From CAYLRY01 sp964386535 (lineage in GTDB: Bacteria > Chloroflexota > Dehalococcoidia > Dehalococcoidales > UBA3254), in the NCBI GenBank assembly GCA_964386535.1, contig CAYLRY010000005.1, positions 1 to 64,000 of the forward strand: a DNA stretch of 64,000 nucleotides, in the 5' to 3' direction. Below the pieces are notes generated by a model that was not told where the DNA came from, did not search any database, and was given only the letters and a program-made list of their open reading frames with translations. Shown here one piece after another: positions 34,886 through 43,810 of this stretch. Both the position numbers and the translations under genes were made by a program. The stretch's first letter is position 1. Every line of letters begins with the position of its first letter.

Positions 34886-35665
34886 TTAAAAGTCCTTACT
34901 TTCTTCCTGGGTTCGCCTGGTGAGATCGGCATCCCACTTGACATACCCGTCCCTATCCAGGTTAAGGGAATCGCGGTACCAGGTCATTTCCTTAAGGTTC
35001 TCTGTCACAGTAGGCAGCTTTTGGAAGGGAATGACCACAATTACCAGTCCCTCCGGATAAACACGTCGTCCATTCATGCCCCAGGAAAGGCCGCTTACCA
35101 TGTAATTTATCTTGCCGGTCTGGTAGGGGTAGATATAGAGCGAACAGCAGTTGGCTACTGTAGTACCCCGGGACTCGTACATATCTCCGGTGGTGTAGGT
35201 ATTGGCCCTCAGTAGTACTTCAGCCTGTGTAGCGGGGCAGACGAATACCAGTAAATCAGGCTCATAAACGATTTTATCCAGAGGCGTATAGAGAACGTAA
35301 TGTACCGATCCAGGCTCCATGTGGGGACAGAAGGTGCGGAGCCTGAGATTGACAGCCGGTCTTTGCATAGCACCCAAATTGACTCCAAGCCGTCCGCCAT
35401 CAGGGTAATGCAAAGTATTACCTGAGCCAGGCAGACCAAGGAACCTCTTACCGACACAGTCTTCCTCATCCCCAGTGATATAGAACGGTTCCCCTTTCTC
35501 CTGGGCTGCTTTCACCATTTCGCACAGGCCGACAGGTTTGTCAAGTTTCTTAAATCCTTCCGGCTTATAGAAGCAATAGTTGATGGCTACCGGTGATCGT
35601 TCGAAATTGAACTTCTTGTAGATTGAAAGGTCCGTTTTCAAAGGTAGCAATGTCCAGTCCGGCAT
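34886..35665 (-). CDS. DUF169 family protein
   Basis: A soluble 259-aa protein with the DUF169 landmarks: an N-terminal PVAINY strand, GLCEMVKAA, a DEEDCVGK segment with Cys, and the later FVCPATQAEVLLRA block. DUF169 proteins occur in anaerobes and archaea beside Fe-S or molybdenum enzymes; no activity is established that I know of. GGAGGG precedes ATG. It is divergent from the MFS gene across 215 bp. Confidence 0.85.
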   Translation of the reverse strand: MPDWTLLPLKTDLSIYKKFNFERSPVAINYCFYKPEGFKKLDKPVGLCEMVKAAQEKGEPFYITGDEEDCVGKRFLGLPGSGNTLHYPDGGRLGVNLGAMQRPAVNLRLRTFCPHMEPGSVHYVLYTPLDKIVYEPDLLVFVCPATQAEVLLRANTYTTGDMYESRGTTVANCCSLYIYPYQTGKINYMVSGLSWGMNGRRVYPEGLVIVVIPFQKLPTVTENLKEMTWYRDSLNLDRDGYVKWDADLTRRTQEESKDF

Positions 35666-35880
35666 TTTAACTTTCCCTCCGTAATTTTATGATTTCCTTA
35701 AATACTATATTAAAAGCACCGCTGCTTTCAACCGAGGGCTATATGTTTATAGATGCGGCTAAAACGAGCAAGTTTGTATTGTTCATTCCGGTCTACTTTG
35801 GTTCAAACGTATGAAAATACGGCTTCGTGACAAACCGGCTTTGACAGTGTATTATAGCAATGCAGGTCAATTAATTCCAC

Positions 35881-37128
35881 GTGAAAGATAAAAACCGCTA
35901 TCGGTTTGTCATAGAAGCCAATATCTGCCTGGTCCGTGTCTGCTCCGGAGGAATCTGGGCAGCAGCAGGTCCCCTGTTACCCATGATCATGGCAGCATAT
36001 GATATAAATAGGGGTACAGCCGGCTGGTTCGCCTCTATTGCTCCTCTTACAATTATTTTATTGACAGCGCCTATAGCAGTCATTGCCACCAGGTTCAGTT
36101 TAAAAAAGACTTTTGCCGTAGGAGCCGTTTTACAGGCCGCAGGACTTTTAACTCCTTTTTGTACTGACTATATACCACTGCTTTTTACTCGAGCTTTTTT
36201 TGCACTGGGTGCCGGTATTACCTTTCCTCTGATACCGGCTATCGCCTCGGAATGGTTTTCCTCCCGGGAATTACCCTTGATAAACGGGATCGCCCTGGGC
36301 TTCAACAGCCTGGGTGGCGCCCTTGTATTCCTGGTTACTGTTCCCATTGCGACAGCGCTTTCATGGCAGGCTCCTTTAACTTTATACGGCGGAATTGCTT
36401 TGGCTACTGCCGCAGGCTGGATGATCTTTGGTAAGGATCGTAAACCAGAAAAGATCAAATCAGGGATAGACAAACAAACGGAAGCTAAAAACCAGCCTGA
36501 GCTAACGATGCGCCAGGCACTCACTCAGCGGTCAACTATCCTTTTAACGCTGGCAACCATGGGTTGTTGGGCCTTAGGGAATAGTGTTGGTACCTGGTTG
36601 CCCACCTATTATCACCAGGTTTTCAATATGCCGCTGGAAAATGCCAGCACGATTACTGCTGTTGTAACCGTGGTGGGGGTCGTTGCCTGTATAGCCGGCG
36701 GTATTCTGCCTGTGCGTTTCGGCAGGCGCAGGCCTTTTTTAATCATTCCAGGCGCCTTTCTTGGCATTGCGGCACTGAGCTCCATTTTGTTTAATAACAC
36801 AGCGGTTATTTATATATCTGTGATTTGCTTCGGAATTTTAAGCAATATTTACAGCCCATCGCTGTTTACTATCCCTTTTGAGCTTTACGGCATGTCACCT
36901 CGTAATGCGGCCATGGTCTCCTTCATCATGCAAATAGGCGGTAATTTCGGTAATTTTATTGCTCCTCTTTTAGTGGGCTATCTGGCTGACGCCACAGGTT
37001 CCTTTTTACCCGGATTTATCATTTCGGCTGCCATGTCTCTGTGTCTTCTGGTGGTTGGAATATTATTACCTGAAACCGGACCTCTGGCCAAAAAGTTTGT
37101 CATAAAGAAAGTACCCCAGGCTGTTTAG
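35881..37128 (+). CDS. Major facilitator superfamily transporter
   Basis: A polytopic membrane protein of 415 aa with about 12 helices in two halves and a basic central loop (about 183-206). The NRGTAGW, RPFL and PETGPLAKK elements fit the cyanate/organic-anion-type MFS. A GTG start is used and no Shine-Dalgarno is visible, so the exact N-terminus is uncertain. It stands alone between DUF169 and the cupin gene; uptake of an aromatic or organic acid would suit the context but is not shown. Confidence 0.88.
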   Translation: MKDKNRYRFVIEANICLVRVCSGGIWAAAGPLLPMIMAAYDINRGTAGWFASIAPLTIILLTAPIAVIATRFSLKKTFAVGAVLQAAGLLTPFCTDYIPLLFTRAFFALGAGITFPLIPAIASEWFSSRELPLINGIALGFNSLGGALVFLVTVPIATALSWQAPLTLYGGIALATAAGWMIFGKDRKPEKIKSGIDKQTEAKNQPELTMRQALTQRSTILLTLATMGCWALGNSVGTWLPTYYHQVFNMPLENASTITAVVTVVGVVACIAGGILPVRFGRRRPFLIIPGAFLGIAALSSILFNNTAVIYISVICFGILSNIYSPSLFTIPFELYGMSPRNAAMVSFIMQIGGNFGNFIAPLLVGYLADATGSFLPGFIISAAMSLCLLVVGILLPETGPLAKKFVIKKVPQAV

Positions 37129-37310
37129 GGATTTAACTTCAAGGTTATTTCCTTCTTTGAATCATCAATTTAGCTTACTCTTTAAAAATTGAACCCCGGT
37201 TATTTGACCAAAAAAATGGCATAACTGAGGATGATTCTGTGTGAATATTAGAGTATACTTGGAAATACAGTTTTTATCAAAATAGTCTAAGCGTAATAAA
37301 GGAGAAATTT

Positions 37311-38282
37311 ATGATATACAAAAGATACAGCCAGTATATCATTAACAGGACCAGGGAATATACCCCCGGAGAACTCAAGATGATAGAAGGTATGCTGCGC
37401 GAAAACCCTGTGGAAACGACTTTCAAAATGAAACCTTTGTTGCGGATGGACCATAATATGGTTCCAGACTCTGCCATGCATATGGAATGTATATGGCTGT
37501 GGGGAGGCGTGACTAAATCTGGTCATATGGATGAACCGCATATTCACGACTTTAACCAGATTATCGGCTTTATCAGTTCTGATCCGGATAACCCTAAAGA
37601 ACTGGGAGCCGTTATAGAAATGACCCTGGGTGATGAGGCGCACCAACTCACCAGGACCTGCCTGATACATATCCCGGCCGGCATGCAGCATTGCCCCCTG
37701 ACTTTTAAAGAAGTCCGCCGTCCGGTCTTTTTTTTCACTCTGGCGCCTACCAGTAGCTACAGCCGGATCTTAGTCCCAAAGAATTCGGAAGCCGTCAGGC
37801 ACACTGCATTAATTCCTCCTGTCCTGCCAGATGCGTCAGGGACAAAATACGGACGTTATATTTTTACCGAACCCAGATCTCACGCTCCAAGCAAACCGAA
37901 ACCGGAAGGCGTTCAGGCGCCGCCACCTCCCAAGAACGCTAGAACGACTCATATGGTATCATTGGATGGGGCTGCTGCTTCCGGAGCCCTTTATGTGGAC
38001 TTTGTGTGGATATGGAACGGCTCGATGACGATGTCTCCTCAGCCCCACAGCCATGATTTTGATGAAATGATCGGCTTTATCAGTGCCGGCAGTCAGGAAA
38101 ATCCACGCGAGATAAATGGCGATGTGTCAATTAATATGAACGGGGAAAAACATGTGCTAACAGAAAGCTCTCTGGTCTATATCCCCAGAGGTCTCGAGCA
38201 CTGTCCGCTGGAGTTTAAAGACATTAAAAAGCCCGTGCTGTGCTTCACTATTGGTAATACCACCAGATGGGACATTGCCTGA
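37311..38282 (+). CDS. Two-domain cupin-like protein
   Basis: A 323-aa protein with an internal duplication. Repeat 1 (about 55-145) has PHIHDFNQIIGF and a late His in MQHCPL; repeat 2 (about 215-318) has PHSHDFDEMIGF and LEHCPL. Each half keeps a His-x-His metal pair, acidic residue and distal His, so each could bind a metal. AGGAG precedes ATG. A single-domain relative lies on the other strand at 38740. No enzymatic activity can be assigned; dioxygenase, isomerase and sensor roles are all possible. Confidence 0.82.
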   Translation: MIYKRYSQYIINRTREYTPGELKMIEGMLRENPVETTFKMKPLLRMDHNMVPDSAMHMECIWLWGGVTKSGHMDEPHIHDFNQIIGFISSDPDNPKELGAVIEMTLGDEAHQLTRTCLIHIPAGMQHCPLTFKEVRRPVFFFTLAPTSSYSRILVPKNSEAVRHTALIPPVLPDASGTKYGRYIFTEPRSHAPSKPKPEGVQAPPPPKNARTTHMVSLDGAAASGALYVDFVWIWNGSMTMSPQPHSHDFDEMIGFISAGSQENPREINGDVSINMNGEKHVLTESSLVYIPRGLEHCPLEFKDIKKPVLCFTIGNTTRWDIA

Positions 38283-38304
38283 TAAACCTGAAATATAACT
38301 GGGT

Positions 38305-38616
38305 TTATCTCTGGCTGAGTGGATATTTTCCGTGTATAAAAGGTTCAATACCGGCAGATGTCGCTCCCAACCGGACTTCAAACCTGGGATATCCGGGAAG
38401 CAGCCTCTCCAAAGACCAGGCTGCGATAGCCACGATACCGCCGCGCTTTACCACCTGGGCCAGTTCTTTCAATAAAGGTAGCGGTTCAAATGGGGTGTAA
38501 CCCACACAGTCAGCGAGTCATACCCAGTCGAAGGTATCATCGTTAAAAGGAAGGTGTGTAATATCACCTTTCTGGAATGAAATCCGTTCTGATAGTCTTA
38601 CCTTATTGACCATCAT
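38305..38616 (-). pseudogene. Truncated SAM-dependent methyltransferase remnant
   Basis: Reading the minus strand gives a methyltransferase core: ISFQKGDITHLPFNDDTFDWV, then an in-frame TGA (38520-38518), then LADCVGY and ELAQVVKRGGIVAIAAW up to about 38305. These are motifs II-III of class I methyltransferases in correct order and frame. The SAM-binding GxGxG region upstream and the C-terminal part are missing or out of frame. It is a dead gene with one nonsense mutation and both ends lost. Confidence 0.75.
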
Positions 38617-38739
38617 CCGGCCATGTCCAGTTTCCTTTCAGATACTGATGTTTCTTGCAGACCAATATTATAGGTGCAGCCCTGAGCAGTCCGAGTAAGA
38701 AACACCTCCGGTTCAAAAATCCTGTACAGTCACTCTTTA

Positions 38740-39276
38740 TCAGGCTGGTTTGATTTTCTCACGAACCTCTGGCGGAAGCGTAGCCAGTTTCTCAGGAGAT
38801 AGCTTGGCCAGGATATCCGGTGACAGCTTGGCTAACTTCTCCGGCGGCATCTTCTCGATCACTTCCGGACTTAACTGATATGTGCTAACAGGGCTGGTCG
38901 CAATATACCAGATGGGGGTATCTATTCGTCTGAAATAAATGGGGGCGTGTTTAACTCCAGCCGGAATGAAAATGGCACAGCTTTTAGTGATGATGTGTTT
39001 TTCGCCATCTATCCATACTTCGATCTCACCGCCGAGATCCCTGGGGTTTTCATGATTGCTCCCGAGGAATACCAGGTATTCATCATAATTATGGGAATGC
39101 TCAATATCTGGCGTTCCTCTTCCGGTAACACCCATGTGGCTGGCGGCCATAAAAAAGTGGGCTCCCTCTACGACATCACTATCGACGTAGATAGGGAACT
39201 TGACGAGTTTGGAATCGATGTGAACGTTGTCACCTGGTTTGGGTTCCGTAATAATGTATTTGTCATATTTAGCCAT
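38740..39276 (-). CDS. Single-domain cupin-like protein with octapeptide-repeat tail
   Basis: A 178-aa protein. The cupin domain (about 20-130) has IEHSHNYDEYLVF and a distal His in VKHAP, resembling each half of the 323-aa cupin. Residues 136-175 are five consecutive eight-residue units of the form (S/P)PExxxKL, predicted helical. AGGAG precedes ATG. It faces the larger cupin gene with the dead methyltransferase between them. Function unknown; the tail may mediate assembly. Confidence 0.8.
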   Translation of the reverse strand: MAKYDKYIITEPKPGDNVHIDSKLVKFPIYVDSDVVEGAHFFMAASHMGVTGRGTPDIEHSHNYDEYLVFLGSNHENPRDLGGEIEVWIDGEKHIITKSCAIFIPAGVKHAPIYFRRIDTPIWYIATSPVSTYQLSPEVIEKMPPEKLAKLSPDILAKLSPEKLATLPPEVREKIKPA

Positions 39277-40041
39277 CAGTATTTCTCCTATTTTATTTAT
39301 TATTATGTCATTATAACTGATAAATTCTATTTATGACTGTTAAAAAGTAAATATAAAAAGTTTTACAATGTTAAAAACATCGTAAATGACGGTAAATAAG
39401 GCTGCCCGCGTATTTTTATCTGTTTCAGATAAATAAGAGAAATCAAAGTTACAATTATTACTAAAAAAACTCATTGACAACGAAATCTTTAATAACAGGA
39501 ACCTTTGACATGAAGATTAACACATTCAGGATAATGAAACAAGTGAGGTTAAGTGGACATAGTAGTATATTAATTTATAAAATGGGCAACTAAAGAGTTA
39601 TAATGTATTGTGCCTTGAAATAAATAATTGGCCAGGATCCATGAAAGCTGTAGATCGGAGCGAAAAATACAAGAAAAAAATAGGCTTCTTGCTGCCGGTT
39701 ATAGCATCGATCATCACAAAAGTAATTTGTCTGCCGGGGTGTACTGCTTACGAAATCCAAAGGTTTACTGCGCCCCTTACAGACTCATTCGTGGTCGGTA
39801 AGCCTCAAGTACAGACCAATCCCGGAGGAGCCACTCTGACGGTATTCAGCCGGTTTAAACCTGAGATTAATGGGTATGCCTGGCTGGAGCCAACTTTTAT
39901 GCAACGTGACCTTCTCTTCCTCACTCTTGATCCATCGCTTTTTATTGTAGCTTTCCCTGAATTATCACTTACATTTATGCAATACTTGGTAATTCTTATT
40001 TTGTAACAGTAGTGTATAATATATGCAATTAAGGAGGGAAA
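39277..40041. other. Long AT-rich intergenic region
   Basis: 764 bp between the cupin and nitroreductase genes. It is AT-rich with many stop codons except for the doubtful frame at 39641-40006. No promoter of quality or repeat was recognised. Confidence 0.4.
39641..40006 (+). CDS. Doubtful hypothetical protein, possible lipoprotein
   Basis: An open frame of 121 codons from ATG 39641. A basic N-terminus and a hydrophobic stretch end in LPGC, a lipobox-like site, but a Lys interrupts the hydrophobic run and only a weak AGGA lies upstream. No family is recognised and the residue composition is not clearly that of a folded protein. It may be a spurious frame or a decayed gene. Confidence 0.25.
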   Translation: MKAVDRSEKYKKKIGFLLPVIASIITKVICLPGCTAYEIQRFTAPLTDSFVVGKPQVQTNPGGATLTVFSRFKPEINGYAWLEPTFMQRDLLFLTLDPSLFIVAFPELSLTFMQYLVILIL

Positions 40042-40725
40042 ATGGATATTGTTGAGGCTATTAAGACCCGTAAAAGTATTAGAGCTTTTAAGTCAGACCC
40101 TGTACCCCAGTCGGTCCTGAGAGAAATTTTGGAGGTGGCCCGTAACAGTCCTTCCTGGGCTAATACACAGCCCTGGGAATTCGCCGTAGTAACCGGCAAC
40201 CCGCTGCAAGAGATTAAGAAAGGCTATATTGAGAAAGGAGATACCCAGTCAAACATGGAAGCAGGCCGGCCACCTCAATTTCCTGAGTCTTATCTCAACC
40301 GCGCACGCGCTTTAGGACAAAAAGAATACGGATTGCTGGGAGTCACCCGCGATAATAAAGAGGGAAGAGCCTGGTGGAGTTCGCAGAATTTCCTCAACTA
40401 TGGTGCCCCGTGTGTCATCTATATCCTGATTAACCGAGCTTACCATATTCATGAACAAGGAATAAATGTCTGGCCAGTGTACGATTGCGGCCTTATATCG
40501 CAGACTATCATGCTCCTGGCCACTAATTACGGGCTGGGCACCGTCGTCCAGGCACAGGCAGTGGTCCATCCAGATATCATCAGAAGGGTAATTGGTGTGC
40601 CGGACTCTAAACTGATTTTGATTGGCATCGCAATAGGCTATCCGGACTGGGCAAAAAAGATCACTACTTTCCGCTCTGACAAGGAACCTTTAGACAATTT
40701 GGTTAAATGGTACGGTTTCTCTTAA
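40042..40725 (+). CDS. Nitroreductase-family FMN oxidoreductase
   Basis: A flavoprotein of 227 aa. It opens with the family's IKTRKSIRAF motif (FMN phosphate contacts), followed by ARNSPSWANTQPW near residues 33-45 and the C-terminal GIAIGYPDW strand. Such enzymes use FMN and NAD(P)H to reduce nitroaromatics, quinones or enoates; some have specialised dehalogenase or biosynthetic roles. GGAGGG precedes ATG. It is a single-gene unit, probably ended by the imperfect hairpin at 40780-40817. Confidence 0.92.
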   Translation: MDIVEAIKTRKSIRAFKSDPVPQSVLREILEVARNSPSWANTQPWEFAVVTGNPLQEIKKGYIEKGDTQSNMEAGRPPQFPESYLNRARALGQKEYGLLGVTRDNKEGRAWWSSQNFLNYGAPCVIYILINRAYHIHEQGINVWPVYDCGLISQTIMLLATNYGLGTVVQAQAVVHPDIIRRVIGVPDSKLILIGIAIGYPDWAKKITTFRSDKEPLDNLVKWYGFS

Positions 40726-40779
40726 ATGTAAACAACTTACATTATGCGGTGTCCTGAGTAGATATTGACCAGATTTTGA

Positions 40780-40817
40780 AAAGGGACTTGACAGTTAAGT
40801 GCTGTCAATAGTCCTTT
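40780..40817 (+). terminator. Imperfect hairpin downstream of nitroreductase
   Basis: AAAGGGACTTGACA (40780-40793) pairs with TGTCAATAGTCCTTT (40803-40817), with a small bulge. Only a short T tract follows, so it could be a terminator or an operator near the next gene. Confidence 0.4.
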
Positions 40818-40911
40818 AATTAGGCTAACAGTAATTGGTCTGAAGTTATAAAGTCCAACCGGAATAATCACTTAATATCTTCTAACGAGTAATCAAGAGG
40901 AGGATTAGACT

Positions 40912-42186
40912 TTGAGTCCGACACTATCAAATGATAGGCCTTTAAAAGGATTTCCTATTACAGAACCTGAAGAAGTAGGGTTTTCCACTGAACGGTTGGC
41001 CCGTATCGGACCTGCAATACATAAATATATTGACGCAAAAGTGATCCCTGGCGCGGTAACTCTGGTAGCTCGTCATGGAAGTATTGTTCATTTTGAATCC
41101 AGAGGTTTAATGGATGTTGAAGCCAACAAACTGATGACCAACAATACCATTTTTCGCATCATGTCAATGACCAAGCCGATAGTTAGTGTTGGACTTATGA
41201 TGTTGTATGAGGAGGGGCGTTTTCTGCTAGATCAGCCTATTTCAATCTATCTGCCTTCGTTTAGGAATATGGTGGTAAGAGGGAAGCGGGACATGATTGA
41301 GCGTGCCAACCGCGAAATCACCTTTCGTGATTGCCTTACTCATACAGCAGGATTCAATGCTCAGGAGTATGGAAAGATTACGTCTCGTTTTGCTTCAGGA
41401 ACAACGCCGCAAAAACCGCTAATCCCCGGTACTACTGGCCGGACAATCAATCAGTCAGGATCAACGGGGACGGTTGAGGAATCGATCGAGCTTCTCTCTA
41501 GAGTTCCGCTCAACTTTCATCCAGGTACCGACTGGGAATACCATCCGGCGCATGACGTAATTGGTGTACTAATAGAAAAGATTTCTGGTAAAAATTTGGA
41601 CACATTCCTGCGTGAACGTATTTTTGAACCGTTGAAGATGGTGGATACTCATTTCTATCTGGAGAAAGAGAAGTCCGGCCGTCTGGCTGCAGGTTACATA
41701 ATAGACCAGAATGAATGGGGTCGGTTCGGATTGATCGATAGTCCATCTACCAGCGCGATAGTGCTTGGACCGAAAACATACTTTCCGGGGGGAAGCGGGC
41801 TGGTGTCCACTGCGGCGGATTACGCCCGCTTTGCCCAGATGTTGCTCAATGGAGGTATCCTTGATGGGGCTCAAATAATCGGACGTAAAACAATAGAGTT
41901 GATGACCACCAATCATACCGGTGAATTGAATATTTACCGTAAGGGACCTGGCTACGGCTATGGTCTTGGTTTTTTTATACGTTTGAGCCTTTCATCTGCG
42001 CCATTACTTGGCTCTGTGGGAACTTATGGATGGGGTGGAATATACGGCACCTCATACTTTGCTGATCCTAAGGAAGACCTCTTCGGTTTAATGTTTACCC
42101 AGGTGTTGAATGTGATACAGAGTCCGCAATTTACTATAAGGCAGGATTTTGAAAGAATGGTCTACCAGGCATTAGTTGGAATTTAG
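40912..42186 (+). CDS. Class C beta-lactamase-fold serine hydrolase (esterase class VIII-like)
   Basis: A 424-aa hydrolase with the penicillin-binding/beta-lactamase fold. The nucleophile motif SMTK (SxxK, near residues 85-88) follows the typical FRIMSMTKP context, and the Tyr motif is represented by WEYHPAHDVIG near residue 205. No signal peptide, so it is probably cytoplasmic. TTG start with AGGAGG upstream. Such cytosolic members usually cleave esters or amides rather than confer antibiotic resistance. Confidence 0.88.
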   Translation: MSPTLSNDRPLKGFPITEPEEVGFSTERLARIGPAIHKYIDAKVIPGAVTLVARHGSIVHFESRGLMDVEANKLMTNNTIFRIMSMTKPIVSVGLMMLYEEGRFLLDQPISIYLPSFRNMVVRGKRDMIERANREITFRDCLTHTAGFNAQEYGKITSRFASGTTPQKPLIPGTTGRTINQSGSTGTVEESIELLSRVPLNFHPGTDWEYHPAHDVIGVLIEKISGKNLDTFLRERIFEPLKMVDTHFYLEKEKSGRLAAGYIIDQNEWGRFGLIDSPSTSAIVLGPKTYFPGGSGLVSTAADYARFAQMLLNGGILDGAQIIGRKTIELMTTNHTGELNIYRKGPGYGYGLGFFIRLSLSSAPLLGSVGTYGWGGIYGTSYFADPKEDLFGLMFTQVLNVIQSPQFTIRQDFERMVYQALVGI

Positions 42187-42292
42187 GACCCTGAAATGTT
42201 AGATTGTTTGCTACAGGCAGATATTTCTGCTGGTAAAATTTCCATGAGCAATTAAATCTCCGATTTCCTTATAAATAGAGGGGGCACGTATT

Positions 42293-43441
42293 ATGGATCA
42301 ATTGCAGATGGTCCCCGAAAGGGCTGCTACCGCCATCTCGGATATGCTGGAGCATTGCGTCCGTATCCAACCCGACCAGAAAGTCTTAATCCTGGCGCAT
42401 ATCGATGGCCTGCGTGGTAGCGATAATCTGGTCGACATGGAGACCATTTCCTGGATTCAGGCCTCCGTGCAAAAGAGGGGCGCCAATGCCTCGATTCTCT
42501 GGATAGACGAAACTGCCAGGCCTCATGCATGGCGCTTTCCTCCTGTAGTCAAAGCAGCTTTAGCAGCTTGTGACATTATTATTAACCATTCCTTCGATAT
42601 TACTGTTGAAGAAATAATGGAGTTCAGGCGTTTTATCGAAGAGCGAAAAATTCTCATGGTGCGCAATTTTGCGACCACTATCCCCTTACTTAACTCAAAT
42701 TGGGCACAGACCCCCTATGAACTGTTGAGTGAAATCAGATATCAGGCCTCAATTCCCTTTAAGGATGGAGTCCCCTGGCAGTTAACTGATGACAATGGCA
42801 CTCATCTTGAAGGCATTATCAAGCCTCCACTCGGGCCCAATCATCCATGGTTCCCGGCTTATACAACCAGGCGGGAAGAAGCCGGTCATTACAGGCCCTG
42901 GCCGGAATGGGTAATCCCACCTATCAATTTGGGAAACACCTCTGGGATCTTAGTTTTTAATTGTATGCTTAGCTGGTGGTCACGTTATATAGGAATATCC
43001 CCTTATTTTTCCAGATCGATACATTTAACTGTCAGGAACGGACGCATAACCGGTATTAAAGGTGGAGATGAAGCTGAGGCTTTAAGCCGATTCCTGATTG
43101 CCATGCAGCAGCGCCTGGGAGAAGGTGTATATCAATTCAATTGTATGCACTTTGGCGTACATCCTCAGGCAGTAATAGGGCCGGATCAATGCCCGCATCT
43201 CCTGACCCGCCGTTTGATTGAACATTCTCACACATCCAATATTCATTTCCATATCGGAGCGCCGCCGGCTACAGCCGCCTATCCTTACTGGATGCACTGT
43301 ACGGGTGATATCAGAACGGCTACTTTACGAGTTGGGGAAACAATTCTACACAACCGGGGACGTTTGACTGTTCTAGACCATCCGGCTGTTATTTCTATGG
43401 CTTCACAATACCCCGGCCGTCCTGGTCTGCCAGAGCATTGA
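42293..43441 (+). CDS. M29-aminopeptidase/NicX-like protein
   Basis: A 382-aa protein. The C-terminal half has HFHIGAPP, TGDIRTATL and the final LDHP element seen in proteins annotated as leucyl aminopeptidase (M29-like) and in the related 2,5-dihydroxypyridine dioxygenase NicX. Several conserved His, Glu and Asp suggest a bound metal. GGGGG precedes ATG. Peptidase and ring-cleavage relatives cannot be separated by eye. An oxygen-requiring activity would be odd in this anaerobe-like context, so a hydrolase is favoured. Confidence 0.65.
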   Translation: MDQLQMVPERAATAISDMLEHCVRIQPDQKVLILAHIDGLRGSDNLVDMETISWIQASVQKRGANASILWIDETARPHAWRFPPVVKAALAACDIIINHSFDITVEEIMEFRRFIEERKILMVRNFATTIPLLNSNWAQTPYELLSEIRYQASIPFKDGVPWQLTDDNGTHLEGIIKPPLGPNHPWFPAYTTRREEAGHYRPWPEWVIPPINLGNTSGILVFNCMLSWWSRYIGISPYFSRSIHLTVRNGRITGIKGGDEAEALSRFLIAMQQRLGEGVYQFNCMHFGVHPQAVIGPDQCPHLLTRRLIEHSHTSNIHFHIGAPPATAAYPYWMHCTGDIRTATLRVGETILHNRGRLTVLDHPAVISMASQYPGRPGLPEH

Positions 43442-43445
43442 CCTA

Positions 43446-43724
43446 TTGCCGTCAGGAGGAAGACTAAATAAAGAAAGATATGATATTGTCTATCCCACTC
43501 CTGCACCTGATAATGTTCAGCTCGAGAAAGATGACTATTTTAATGTACGCGATGGCATAAAAATCTTCATGGATATATATTTCGGTAAATTATTAAGAAA
43601 CATTCGACCTTTTTCTCCACGGCGTCCAACACACGCGTACGTGGTTCTACCGGTTTTTCCCGAGGCTCCTGAAATAATACCGGTCAAACCGCCGGTGAGC
43701 GATGTTCTTCAAGGGGCTCGCTGA
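43446..43724 (+). pseudogene. N-terminal remnant of a CocE/NonD-type hydrolase
   Basis: The first 50 codons read like the start of X-Pro dipeptidyl-peptidase/CocE hydrolases: RLNKERYDIVYP, then VRDGIKIFMDIY, the family's RDG(V/I)xLxxDIY motif. After that the frame loses resemblance and stops, so the catalytic domain is gone. No Shine-Dalgarno is evident, and it directly follows the M29-like gene. Confidence 0.5.
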
Positions 43725-43810
43725 TTCGCGAACAAAAAGGAAAACCTAACAGGATTAAAATTACATTGATCGTATTAAAAAATGATCGCATTTAAAAAGG
43801 AGGCGAACAT

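Noticed and set aside
38518..38520. TGA in the methyltransferase remnant as selenocysteine
   Set aside because: Relatives have no Cys/Sec at that place, both gene ends are lost, and no selenocysteine insertion hairpin is apparent.
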